DNA from: Aspergillus flavus
Taxonomy: Eukaryota > Ascomycota > Eurotiomycetes > Eurotiales > Aspergillaceae
NCBI RefSeq assembly: GCF_009017415.1
Contig: NC_092406.1
Location: 1,798,001-1,862,000 of the forward strand
Direction: 5' to 3'
Length of the DNA stretch: 64,000 nucleotides
The position numbers and the translations under genes were made by a program. The notes beneath the pieces were generated by a model. It was not told the origin of the DNA, made no database searches, and worked only from the letters and a program-made list of their open reading frames with translations. This document shows, piece after piece, positions 1 to 11,338 of the stretch (within the stretch, counting starts at the first letter, position 1; the number at the start of each line of letters is the position of its first letter).

Positions 1-3000
1 GTATTAGGTAGGCCTTACAACGCCCTCGAACAGTAATCCCAATCCTACCCGGGCACATGGAGACAGGGATAGAGATCCCGATACCAATCTGACACTGACG
101 CCCTCTAACAAACTTCCGTAGGGCTTAGTCCACCCATTCTACAGGTAACTGTCTCCCTGTCAAAAACGACCACGGCGCATGACATTCTCCATCATCCATG
201 ACATGACCAGGATCTAACCACAAGTATGTATAACGTATAACGTATAAAAAGAAAAACAACAACTAAGGAGAGAAAAATAGCCACAATATAACCCCCCATC
301 CTATCTAATCGCGACCTTCCCCCAAAAAAGAACATTGAATACTATACCGTGTTGTTACGCACCGTATCTAGCCCCAATTTTCATCTGTCTTTTTACGAAG
401 AGTACGGAGTACTCCGGGGTTTGACTTTCCGGAACTGGGGATTATGCTTATAATTCATTACTTACTTATTCACCTTGACTATACTACTTACAGTGTCTGA
501 CAGGAGATAAATGAGACGTCCGTCGAGTCTGGATCATTTAGGTTACATGGTTTTTTCCCCTCTAATAATTATGTTTTTTTATTCATGTTTTATGTTTGTT
601 TTATATTGTTTTTTATTTTCTCATTTTTTTAAGTTTTGGTTGCCCTGCCACGTGTGTGCTTCGAGGCAGCTGAAATTACGTGTTGAATGGATCGAGCATC
701 TTGACGCGAGCGTACATGACAGGTCATTATGCATGGTTTTAATTCTCCTGTCGATATAATTGGTCGGGATATGCCGCGCTGTGTTTTGGTCTTGTGAGTG
801 GTCGGCGGACTATGATGTGATAAAATTATGTGCAGGTGGGATTGGGGGTTTTCTGTGTGTTTGGGTATGATGTTTATTTTGATGGGGACTGGGTTTGACC
901 TTGTAGTGTATGTAGGTGTGGCTTGTTGAATACATATTTTCATGTACATGTGTACAGTAGCACAGGGAAAATTGTTAATAATGATCGTTGCTATTATTTA
1001 TAATTATATATATATATTGTGGGGTAGATTATTCATACTTCGTAGTATATACTGCGTTAGAAGTAAACATATAAATAAATGTCACTTGCGACCGAGACAA
1101 ATTAGAACACTGAATAGCCATCGTCCAATCCTACCGTCTAGATGAAACTACGCTAAACAATGACATCTCATATCATACGACGCTAAAAGCGCCGCGAACA
1201 GACACAGTAAGAAAAGCCCACCTCGCGATCTTTCTAGAACACATCCCATGTTCACCTCGCATCTCTCGTAGTTACTCCACCGCACATACCCAGCCTTGGC
1301 AATGCATGGGGAGGGGACAATGTTCCGGAAGCCAGATGGAAAGAAAAATATCGGTGAGCCTCGTGGTCCGATTTATTGGTTCCTGGTCGCGTTGTTGGCA
1401 GGTGGAGCCCCCCATTATGACATAACAATGCATCGATGATGGTATGGGGAGACTGGAGATCTGAGGAAGCGAGCAAAAAACCATCTGGGATTGTGTTAGT
1501 CTAAAGCCCTAGGGGACAAAAAATTGGATGCACTAAGGTGAAGCGGTGTGTGCTGCGCCTCAATTCATCTTAGCGTATGGAGATCTTCCAATGGATGTGC
1601 GGGACGATCCGCGCTCTGACACGCGATAGGTTATCGCTGTGGCTTCGTCGATTTTGTGGCGCTAATGTCTGCTGCGGTGGCTTTTTTCTCACCGACCGGA
1701 GTGTTTTCTTCTGCTGCAGAGTACTTCGGCGTCATCGTCGTTGAGCCCTTCTGGGCTTACTAGGCGAAACCTAGTGCTATGTCCGCTAGTAATCATGGCC
1801 GTCGTGTGTAACGGGCTAGCCAGCCTGGTTTATACATACATCGTACATCGCATATAGTGCGAAGAGTCTGAGGGTGTCTGGGCGTTCAAGTGCGCCTGGT
1901 TTAGAGTAGATGAAAAATTAAAGATCGGTCAAGGCTGGGATTGCCCTTTACCGACCCATCATGGAATTAAGGATAGCATTTACCCGAGATTTAGAATTCG
2001 TGAAAATTAATAATAAAATTTGGGGTCGATCGACACGGGCTACCTCTTCCATGGGTTTTGTTGTTCCCCGCCTTGTCTTTTTCATTTTTATTTTTTCTTA
2101 TTTTTGACTTTCTCGGATCTTTGGTTCGCTGGGTCCAGCAAACAAACACAATTCGGCTCATCGCTTCCTTTCGGCCCTGCCGTCGGGTATTGTAAAGGTT
2201 AACTGGTCGATACCGGAAAAGCAAGGGCTCAGCCACTGCATGAGCCACACCAGTTTTTGCTCCGTGACGATTTCTTTGTTGAATTGTCACGACGTCACGA
2301 TTTGATTGACATGTTGACATCACCATCCTAAGATCGGGAACTCGTATCTCCTTGCTGCTACCAAGGGTCGGGATTGCATAGCCCTCATACAATACCATGG
2401 ACTCCCGATGAGATAGGCGAGGCAGTGGCGGGCAATCTGAGAGTCCTTCCGAAAATGGTAATTAAGTCACGAGGTAAGAGACACGAAACAAGGGGTCATC
2501 TATCCCCATCAGAGATAATAATACGGAGTAATAATCTCAGTATAATTTCCTTGCTACGGAGTACTACCGGGGGTATGGGAGATGTGCGGCTCCGCATAAT
2601 TTATCCAACAACCCGTCGTTTTGTTTATCTCTCTCCAAATTGGGCAGAATGATTGTCCGGGCACCTGATGTCGGGTGGCCCTAAATGAGAATCCTCTTCC
2701 CGTCTGGGACCATCTACGGGCCATGATTGGTACAATGGCCTCGATAGTCCGATGACGCTTCATTTGCATGTCAAGGACCCAGGACCAATCATTCCCGTGG
2801 GAACTTCAGGAAAATGCACGTTTCTCAAAAGGAGTGGGCATCGTGGACTAGAAGTAGTAAAGATCGTCGAGTTCCGGCGATAAGTGCTCGGAATTGGCGG
2901 GAATTGGCGGCCACAGTCCAGATCTGATTGTTTAACTTGTTACTAGTTGGGTAATTTTCAATGTCGCTCTTGGGGGGTGTTTGTAGTCGATCTGACTGAA

Positions 3001-4485
3001 CCGAGTTGACGGGACAGACGGGGTCAAGAAGCGTGTGGCCGGAAAAAATGGATTTATTACTAGTAGATTATTTGCATTCGCCAAGTTATCGAAACTGAAA
3101 TATGTCAGGACTGTCATTCTCGTCTGATTGTCGGCTTTCCGTCAAGCACTGACCGATAATTGACTTTAGATCTTCATCGCTGTGACGGGAGTGGACTCTT
3201 CTGCATTGACTATTGAATTTGTCTTTTAAAACTGGGGTTGATGAGCTTCATGCTAAGTGAAAAAGGAAAGACCTTTTCAAATCCATGTCTTAGTCCGGAA
3301 TTCCGTCGCCGATTACCTACCTTTCTCCTTTTCCTCCCCCTTCCCTTTTTCTTTTCAGGAAATGAGGAGAGAAGAGATTTGCCACCATCTTATCAGGAGG
3401 ATGATATTGATGAATCCACCACAAGCTGTTTTCAGTAATTGGCAAGGTGACAAATAGGCTACCGAGCACGCCAAGTCGACGATGGTCTGTGTGCTACGGA
3501 CTTGCCGATGACACATGCGCATACGGATGCGTCAGGAATGTACCTCTGTATGTATGGGCGGTGTCTCCGACTGGGTCCCAGACCCCAGGGATTTTAGCAC
3601 GCATGGTAGGGGTGGAAATGGGGTGCCATGCGAAGAAGCCATCAGTGCCTCCACCTAGAGTGATCGTGAGAGTCACTACGGAGTACTTAGATAGAACCTA
3701 AAGGGAAAATGGAGGAAAAGAGCGGTCCGGAACTGTCAGGAATTGTAATAATTGAACCTCTTTCCTCTGTCATGTGCCCACGAAATACAATGCAGGAACC
3801 CTTAAGGGAAAGTCTCATAGGGCGGAGACCTCGATAGGAAGAAGTGTATTACAGCTGCGTTTATGGTTGTTCTGACAAAAGCATTGGTTGAGTACAAGTG
3901 GATCCCTTGATTTTGGGAGATGGTCATATATTTTACACTACTACTACGGGTCCTCATGACGAATTGCTCTTAGTACAGTACAGTACTTTCTGCAGACCCC
4001 TTACTCCAGAGTACATCTGCCATAGAAGTCGTGTTTGTTGAAATCTTATATTTTTGAAGTACTTTTCGGCATCTAGAAAGTATTGTCACTGGTAGGTGTA
4101 CTACCGATGGGTTGTGAAGTCGGTGTCAAGGGTGAAGAGAATCAAAATAAAAAGAAAAAAAAAATGGGTCGAGTAAAAAAAATAATAAGAGAATGAAATG
4201 AATAAAATAAAATACAACATAAGTTCATAGAATTTATAAATTAAAAATGAAAAAGCGGAAAGAGGTCAACACAGGAAGTAGATCGCTAAAATGGAGAACT
4301 GCTTGGCTGTGCAGTAATGCAGGGTTAGCGGTATGGTAAGAATAGTTACAAACCTAAGTTAGCGTGCCATGGGTAAGATGCAGTGCTAATAATACGATAC
4401 TAAAAACTCGGCCCTGATCACAGCCTGCCCCTGCTGGTCGGACATCTCCACTAGTCTCCTTTGTAGTTTTTCTTTTTCTTTTTTA

Positions 4486-4524
<39 letters not shown>

Positions 4525-5415
4525 TTTTTTTTTTTTTTTTTAGTCTTCTGGCGCTCCACATTTCAACCACCATCATCATCGACATCATCCGCCCACACGC
4601 ACCCACACCTGTCGACTCCCCTGTCTCCTGCTGCGCGTTCCACCTCCAGTAGTCTGGATGGGTTTCTTTAGCGTTGTTTTGTTTAGTTCGCTCGTAGTTA
4701 GTCAATCCTAGTCTAGTCCAATCCACTTGCGAATCCTAGATGGTTCGTAGGGCCAGCAATCACATAACATTTAACAATGCTTTTGCTCCCCTCTCTCCGT
4801 CCTTTTTTGTTCTGCACGCCTCTCATTCCCCTCTCAGCACGGGAATCATTCTGGTTGAATCCCTCGAGAGTGTGCTACAAAAGCATCTTGTACTCTCTGT
4901 CAACCTTTGTCATCCTCATTTACTTTGGGAAGCAAGGGCCTTGATTCCTTGCCTGCTCGGGTTGATTGCTATACTCAAGTCTTTCTTCCTCTGTATATCA
5001 TTGTCTATTTTTGCTCCATTGTCTCTACGCAAACCCTATCCCAATCGGGAAGTTGCAGAACATCAGGTGCCCGTGCATCTCCAAAGCGATACAGCCCTCT
5101 GTTTCCAGAGTCATTGCTTCGTCTGACGACTGTTCCTCCCCTGGATTGATACTACGCAATCTCTTGGAACTACCCACCAGATCCATTATACCCATTGTTG
5201 GCCCTTTTGAAAGATTGTATGTTTTCCCGTGCGGCCCGTTCCTCCTATGAAACTTAATCCATCGCTTGCTATGCGCGCAAGCCGACAAGAATGATTCAAG
5301 TCTCCCTTCAGTGAAGATAGTAATGGTGGCTGACGATTGACACTAATAGTGATCTCGCCCTCGCATTCCGTTCTCCACATACTGAAAATAACCAACCCTT
5401 GAACCAAAAGTGGGC
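1..5415. other. gene-poor region, probable long promoter/leader of the C2H2 gene
   Basis: I see no convincing protein gene here. The open frames are short, overlap on both strands and have no recognisable motifs. The sequence is AT- and pyrimidine-rich in patches. It contains four TACGGAGTA nonamers (403-411, 2522-2530, 2555-2563, 3677-3685), a GAATTGGCGG tandem pair near 2892-2911 and an AAT microsatellite followed by a T tract (4486-4541). The stretch after about 4540 is CT-rich, as fungal promoters and leaders often are. A 128-codon ATG-started frame at 4740-5126 would act as an upstream ORF if transcribed. That the region serves the gene at 5416 is inference from position. Confidence 0.5.
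4486..4541. repeat. AAT microsatellite followed by poly-T
   Basis: About 13 units of AAT run directly into about 18 T residues. It is a simple-sequence repeat upstream of the zinc-finger gene and is likely to vary in length between isolates. Confidence 0.9.
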
Positions 5416-7449
5416 ATGCAAGGCCACAGTGACCATCCTGACTTTGTCCTCTTTCCTCCGCAATACAACATTGAAAGTAAAATGTTGGCCTTCGAACCGT
5501 CGAGACAGCAGCAAACCCCATACTTCCAGCATTTCACTATGGATCCCGCTTTGACCGAGCCCTTCCCCTTTCATGTGGACCTGAGTGGCTTCGGACAAAG
5601 TCCCAATTCCTCACGACTGCCCCAGTCATCTTATTACGATACTCCGTCGATTGATGCATACTCCGATAATAAAGCGACCAGCTTCCCGCCGATGCCGGCT
5701 ACTCCACCCTCCGCCCCAATCTCACATTCCTCCGAACCGTTCATGCCAGGTCTTTCCACAGCCTCTGGTCCTTCAATCGCAAGTGCTTCGTCTTCCGCTA
5801 TAGGCTCCCCTTACTCAGGAACTGCCCCGGCTATTCACGAGAATTGGGTAGACACCACTCACGGTCTGGGGCTACCGGCTGCGCTCATGGGTGACCTCTT
5901 CCCGAATGAATACACTGGGAGCTCGTTGGACATGGAAGGGTTCTATTCAAAGAAGAACTCGAATAACTATGTTGGTAAGTTCGATTGCATTATCCCCAAA
6001 CCCCAATCCTGCTGTGGTAGGTCACTTACGAGTAGTGTATCATCAACAGACCCTTCTTTGATTGAGACATTACAACCACAACCGAACATTCCTCAATCTT
6101 CTATGCCATACTCTGAGCAGCCGAATTACGGCTACGGGTACCTTCCTCCGTCCCCTGAGCTTCCCTATGTTCCCCAGCCCGAAGATTATGATACGAAGCC
6201 GGCGATTGCGCAGCAACTCAATCACATCCCGATGTCTTCCCCTCTGATCAATGACCGGAGGTCCTCCATCTCATCCGAGCACTCCCGTCGTTCACAGCTG
6301 AGTCCAGCTGCTAGTAACGCGTCTCTTGATGATGAGACCCAGGAGAAGGGACGGTGCCCCCACCCTGACTGTGGACGTGTCTTCAAAGATTTGAAGGCCC
6401 ATTTGCTAACCCATCGGTCGGAGAGGCCCGAGAAATGCCCCATCGTTAACTGTGAGTATCATATCAAGGGCTTCGCCCGCAAATATGATAAGAACCGTCA
6501 CACTCTCATTCATTACAAAGGCACAATGGTCTGCGGCTTTTGTCCAGGATCTGGGTCACCAGCGGAAAAGAGCTTCAATAGAGCAGACGTCTTCAAGCGC
6601 CACTTGACTTCGGTGCATGGCGTGGAACAAACACCGCCGAATTGCCGGAAGAAGAGCTCAGCTTCGTCGAACAAGGCTATCGCAGGGTATCGCAACGAAA
6701 AAGCTAAGTGCTCGACATGCGCTGTTTCATTCGACAACGCCCAGGAATTTTACGAGCACTTGGACGACTGTGTTCTCCAAGTTGTGCAGCGGGAGCAACC
6801 TAGTGAGGGTATTAACCAGAGATGCCTCGCTGAAGTTGAGGAGGACGAGGAGGTGAAGAAAACTATGGAGAAGCATAAGCTGCTCGACACGGCTGGTACC
6901 GTTGATCAATATGATGATGAAATTGACGACGAGGAGGACGATTCAAATGAGTTCCTGTCTCACCGGCGCTCCGCCAAAAGTACTGTGAAAGCCGGGAGAG
7001 GCAGCTCAAGTACTTCTGCCCGTGCTACCCTAGGAAACAGCGCTGTTACCAAGCGTCCAACCGCCTCGAAGCGGCGAAATAACCGTGATCGTTACCCCCA
7101 ATCCTGGGGTTGCCCCAGGAGCAGCATCAACCTAAAAAGGCGCGTTCTGTGTGTGTTCGATGGCCAACGCAATCTGTGGAAGGATGAAATGCTGCTTCAA
7201 AACGACCTTGAAGTCCGTATAAAGCTTCCTGGTGGCGCTGGCGATGGCACTAATCGAGAGGCATATGTGACCGATCTGGACGTCGAGACGCTAAAGCGCG
7301 CGGAAGGCATCCTGAACGCTACTGAGGAAGAACGGGGTCCTTGGCTAGATGGACCCTCTACGAAGATGATTGGGTCACCGGCCATGCCGTTGCCCAGCCT
7401 GTCTCGTCCTTATGAAGGAGAGGTAGATATTGATGAGTTTGTGTCTTAA
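5416..7449 (+). CDS. C2H2/C2HC zinc-finger transcription factor, NsdC-like
   Basis: Exons 5416-5974 and 6050-7449 give 652 aa. The 75-nt intron keeps frame and has a GTAAGT donor and CAACAG acceptor. Three C2H2-type fingers lie at about residues 289-395, the first starting CPHPDC and the second CPIVNC, followed by a degenerate C2HC finger at about 407-427 that ends in Cys instead of His. The N-terminal half is Ser/Pro/Gln-rich. An acidic stretch (EVEEDEEV, DDEIDDEEDD) and a basic region rich in Lys/Arg follow the fingers. C2H2 fingers plus one C2HC and a very long leader recall Aspergillus NsdC, an activator of sexual development, but I cannot confirm orthology, so no symbol is given. Later in-frame ATGs at 5482 and 5539 are alternative starts. 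It presumably acts in the nucleus as a developmental regulator. Confidence 0.8.
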   Translation: MQGHSDHPDFVLFPPQYNIESKMLAFEPSRQQQTPYFQHFTMDPALTEPFPFHVDLSGFGQSPNSSRLPQSSYYDTPSIDAYSDNKATSFPPMPATPPSAPISHSSEPFMPGLSTASGPSIASASSSAIGSPYSGTAPAIHENWVDTTHGLGLPAALMGDLFPNEYTGSSLDMEGFYSKKNSNNYVGKFDCIIPKPQSCCGRSLTSSVSSTDPSLIETLQPQPNIPQSSMPYSEQPNYGYGYLPPSPELPYVPQPEDYDTKPAIAQQLNHIPMSSPLINDRRSSISSEHSRRSQLSPAASNASLDDETQEKGRCPHPDCGRVFKDLKAHLLTHRSERPEKCPIVNCEYHIKGFARKYDKNRHTLIHYKGTMVCGFCPGSGSPAEKSFNRADVFKRHLTSVHGVEQTPPNCRKKSSASSNKAIAGYRNEKAKCSTCAVSFDNAQEFYEHLDDCVLQVVQREQPSEGINQRCLAEVEEDEEVKKTMEKHKLLDTAGTVDQYDDEIDDEEDDSNEFLSHRRSAKSTVKAGRGSSSTSARATLGNSAVTKRPTASKRRNNRDRYPQSWGCPRSSINLKRRVLCVFDGQRNLWKDEMLLQNDLEVRIKLPGGAGDGTNREAYVTDLDVETLKRAEGILNATEEERGPWLDGPSTKMIGSPAMPLPSLSRPYEGEVDIDEFVS

Positions 7450-7865
7450 GAGACTCCAGTTTCGCAAGTTCGGGTCTTATTTTGCATACGTGGCATGATG
7501 TTAGCGATATTTCTTATGTCTGGCTGGTGTGATACCATTCTCTGTTGTTATTTCCTTTTGGATATACCGGGTTCCATCTACCCAACTCTGTACTTATATG
7601 ATGTATCAATCCTAACCTCTGGCTGGCTGGACCTGCGGACTTCAAGGAGGACAAAGATGGAAAAACAAAAGCTTCTATATATCAACATTAATCAAGTCGT
7701 CGAACACCGATCACAAAGTTCAATGTGACTATACCCATTTTATTTTCTCTCATAAATACGTGACTTGCGTGTAGTTGAAGCATTGATTAAATATTCGTTT
7801 GACTTGTATGTATCCAAGAATCCAATGACGCTAATCGAACTTTAGCCTCGTTTCTACCCGCTCAC
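7450..7865. other. intergenic
   Basis: Intergenic DNA between two genes on the same strand. It should hold the terminator of the zinc-finger gene and the promoter of the Ap4A phosphorylase. I see no other feature in it. Confidence 0.6.
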
Positions 7866-9048
7866 ATGCCCCGCCTTCCGCCTCCAACTGCCGCAGCCGG
7901 TTTCAACCTCGCAATTGATTCAGAACCGGTCATTAACAAGATGCAATTGGGTTTGTCAGAAAGTCTTCCTGCCCTCGTATCCAAGCGCTTCACAGCTGCT
8001 AAAGGATCTGGTCATCTTCTATTTTCTCAAACACACCTGACCACTATCCAGACTGCAGGGATACCGGTACCCTCCCCTCTTTGCATCTTGCCCTACTAAG
8101 GTCAATGCTAACTATAGTTGTACTCTATCTTAGTATCAACTTCGGTATTGTCCTGCTCTTGCGAATAAACCATCAGGGGCTCCAAACACTGAAAAGTCCA
8201 CTACGAAGCCTAAATTCGATCCTTTCCAAGACCCCTCTCCAGAGCTCTTGATCGCTCAGATACCCCGGGAGAACCCAACCCATTTACTAGTACTCAACAA
8301 ATTTCCCGTAATCCCCAATCATTTCATCCTAGCTACAAAAGAATGGAGACTACAAACAGACATTCTGGAAAAAGAGGACTTGGATGCGGCTTATGCTTGC
8401 GTCAAAGCATGGGGTGAGGAGAACAAGGCAAATGGCGCGGCTTGCAAACAGCTTTTCGCCTTTTTCAACTCCGGCAACGACAGCGGGGCAAGCCAACCTC
8501 ATAGGCACTTACAGTTCTTACCTGTCGAAAGCATGTCTCAAAGTGACTCGGGGAACTGGCAGCCCTTGATCGATGTAGTTTCAGGGCAACCAACATCCCC
8601 CGGTTCTAAATACTTGCGATGTGCCCAGGTACCGTTTGCGCATTTTGCCCTTCCGTTGCCCCCGGACCCCTCTGCCGACACCCTACATCACATTTATTTG
8701 TCCCTGTACAGAGCAGCATTAGCAGCTGCACAGGGAAGCACGGGAAGTTCCGCCCCGACGACCAGTGGTCCAGCTGCAATCAGTTACAATCTAGCAATGA
8801 CTGATTCGGTGATGATGATCTGTCCCAGGAGAAGTGAAAGTGCTCAAATCCCAGTCGACAGTGCAACATCAGCGGAGATCTCCGGGGCTGGTATCGTTGC
8901 CTTGAATGGCACAATTCTTGCTGGTACGCTCATGGTAAAAGCTGAGGCCGAATGGGACGAACTACGTCGTAACCCGGATTCCCTTAAAGAGGTCTTGACG
9001 ACAATTGGATATCCTCACCCAGATCTGCGCAAGATCTCCTTACTATGA
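7866..9048 (+). CDS. apa2: Ap4A phosphorylase (ATP adenylyltransferase)
   Basis: Exons 7866-8066 and 8134-9048 give 371 aa. The 67-nt intron has a GTACCC donor, a GCTAAC branch site and a TTAG acceptor, and splicing creates the conserved junction YQLRYCPAL. The enzyme cleaves diadenosine tetraphosphate with phosphate to ADP and ATP, controlling dinucleoside polyphosphate levels in the cytosol. The HIT-like nucleophile motif His-x-His-x-Gln is visible as QPHRHLQF (His190, His192, Gln194), preceded by a Gly/Ser-rich stretch (SGNDSGAS) typical of the family. The C-terminal ATP-transferase region ends YPHPDLRKISLL. Yeast APA1/APA2 are somewhat shorter (about 320 aa). The family call is firm; which of the yeast paralogues it corresponds to is not meaningful. 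Confidence 0.93.
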
Positions 9049-9461
9049 ATTCTGTGTCTCAATCACCCTTATAGCATTCCTTCTTAATTAGGAGTGCTTT
9101 GGGACAAGAAGCATTAATACGACACCATACAATGGAGAAGAAACAGTACACACTTGAAGTCAATGTCTCGCAGCGAGCTAAGCAGTTGAAATTACACTAT
9201 TAGAAGAGAAAGGACGAAGGCAAACAAAAAAGGCTGGGTAAAAGCTAGCCTAACAAGCCCAAACAAGACAGACACTGCTAATAAACACCTCGTATCAAAG
9301 TAAACATGGATACTCCACGTGGGAAAGAGACGGCAAGCAAAGGGCCACAGTAAACCTAGGCTCGTCATGTGGATATAGTCAAACGTTATCAGAAAAGGCC
9401 GTTTGCACTTCCTTCATCTATGCATCCATTGAAGGACTTTCTAGGCATTGCATGCCGGAGA
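9049..9461. other. intergenic, convergent 3' ends
   Basis: AT-rich DNA between the 3' ends of the Ap4A phosphorylase (plus) and the Myb-like gene (minus). I see nothing else in it. Confidence 0.6.
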
Positions 9462-11181
9462 TCAATTCCAGAGCTTCACACCGTGTATGTCGCACCACTT
9501 CTTCTTGCAAGTGGCATTTCCAAAGTGATATGAGCCGCCATGAGTCCAAATATATTGGGCTACCCTCTTCCAGGACACTTTGGGCGGCTGATTGGTGGTA
9601 GGAGGTCGACAGCTAGACCCGTTGTCACTACAGGATTGCTTATCGTCTTCCATGCAGGCCTTCACTGCCTGGCACAGCAGGCTTATCTACAGGTTCATCA
9701 GTATTAGTAATAGTCCCTGCCATGGACGTCCATTGAGAGATACTAACATCATTCTCTTCCCACTGGGGTTTCCTCACTCGCTGTTCTTTTGACTTCGTGA
9801 GCGTCCGGTATCTTCCTCGGAGTGTTGACTCAGCCTCTTTGAAGCCACCAAGTCTCTTGATATCCTTGTAAGAAAGTCCGCGTCGCTTACATTCCACCAG
9901 GAACGCGTCTCTGCCGTCGCTGTGACAGGCGATTTGTCTACTATTTCGCTGGCCGCGGAGAAAGCATGCCCTGTTGGTTGTAAGGGCTGGATGCATCAGG
10001 TAGTGCATACACGGACTACCATGGTAGGGCTGTGCTGGGCTGTATTCTGAATTTTCTGAAGATCGTTCTTTGGCAAGGGGTAAAATAACGTGCCCGAGTC
10101 TGCTTTGGTAATGGGCCGCAGCTGGCTGTGCATAATACTGACAATCGTGCAGCGGCGAACTTTGAAGGTCGTCGTTGACAGTAGGGGCATGATCGAAGTC
10201 TTCTACGTGGTCACCACGCCCATGCATGCTCGATCCACATGGAACGTCGACCCAGAGGGCATCACCGTGACTAGCACTCTGTTGTTGCACATTCCAAGCT
10301 GGCCGAACTCCGGCAGTAGACCAAGGCGGCGGCGTAGAAGGCCCGCTAGCTGGAGCGAAGTAGTTGATATTAGGTACAGGGGTCTTTTCGGCTGACGTTC
10401 GGAAAATCTCAGATGACTCGACTTCTCTTATTGCCCATTCTTGGTTTTGAGCTTTTTGGCCAATAAACAAAGGTTCGCATGAGTTATCAGGAGTACTGAA
10501 GGGTGAGGTTACCACAGATTCAGGGTCAGGCCCGGAAAAGGATGAGAAACTGCTGCCGGTCATACATAACATGGGCAGCCGGGGGATTGGATGAGCTATG
10601 CCAAATGTGGAATCATCGGTCTCGACCTTTTCTCCGACTGTTCTCTCTTGACTACCGGAATCCGCAACGTATTGTGCGTGCTGGTCATGAGCTCGAGGTA
10701 AAGATATCTCGCGAACGCTTTGTATTAAAGGGCCCTGAAATTGCAACGATGACTGGACCCGGCAACCATAGATTTGCACCTTACTTTTCTCGAAGTCTGT
10801 TGACGTAAGAGCTTCTGGCCAGCAACCAAGATCATTGCCCATAGCCTCGTGGGCCATCACAGTTTTGTTTGCTATGTCATCAGTGCCCATTGCATGGCAA
10901 CCATTGGGTTCTAGCCAGCGGTGCATTTGGGATTCTTCACGCTCGGTGGCTTCTTTAGAACACAATATTGATTCAGTTTGCGGGGCACAGAGGTTAGTCG
11001 GGAAAGCACCCCCGAATTGATCCAGGAAGGAATGGTTTGGAGCCAAATTGGGAGAAACGAGGTCTCTGTCGAAGGCTAGTCTTGGTTTTCGCTTATCTGG
11101 ATCAACGTGGACGTGGACCATCGTCTTAAAACGAGACAAATATCTATTGCTGCCAGCCACTTCACCGCTTCTGTCATTCAT
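9462..11181 (-). CDS. fungal Myb/SANT-like DNA-binding protein
   Basis: Exons 11181-9748 and 9686-9462 give 552 aa. The 61-nt intron has a GTTAGT donor, ACTAAT branch and TGTAG acceptor. Without it the second Myb half is lost. The C-terminus carries two Myb-like repeats: the first contains FLVECKRRGLSYKDIKRLGGF and STLRGRYRTLTK, the second VSWKRVAQYIWTHGGSYHFG and CKKKWCDIHG. The tryptophan-poor first repeat and the GGSYHFGNATC signature are typical of a widespread fungal regulator family of mostly unknown targets. The first about 400 residues are low in motifs and probably disordered. ATG 11181 is chosen as the first in-frame ATG; the frame is open up to a probable 5'UTR acceptor at 11260. 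A 10-codon uORF overlaps this start. Confidence 0.82.
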
Positions 11182-11210
11182 GGTTCGAATTGGGGCTGGC
11201 CGGAGAACAT
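11178..11210 (-). promoter_or_regulatory. 10-codon uORF overlapping the Myb gene start (ATGA)
   Basis: On the minus strand an ATG at 11210 opens a 10-codon frame whose TGA (11180-11178) overlaps the main ATG (11181-11179) as ATGA. After removal of the proposed leader intron this is the first ATG in the leader sequence I can see. Such an arrangement would force reinitiation or leaky scanning, which is inference. Confidence 0.45.
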
Positions 11211-11259
11211 ACAGATGATACTGTTGCTGAGCGATGCACGTTGCTGGTCTAACTGACAC

Positions 11260-11338
11260 CTGCAGCGATCATTAGCCCATCTAGCTTTCGGAGAAATATG
11301 AGAAGGGTTCGATTAGTTTTCACAATTGATTAACATAC
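11260..11338 (-). other. probable 5'UTR intron of the Myb-like gene
   Basis: On the minus strand a GTATGT donor at 11338, a GCTAAT branch-like site and a CTGCAG acceptor ending at 11260 define a 79-nt intron upstream of the start codon. The flanking exon sequence contains no ATG, so it would be untranslated. It is predicted from the signals only. Confidence 0.5.

Noticed and set aside
1991..2398. 135-codon minus-strand frame
   Set aside because: No recognisable domain, low-complexity Arg/Lys stretch and no conserved-looking start.
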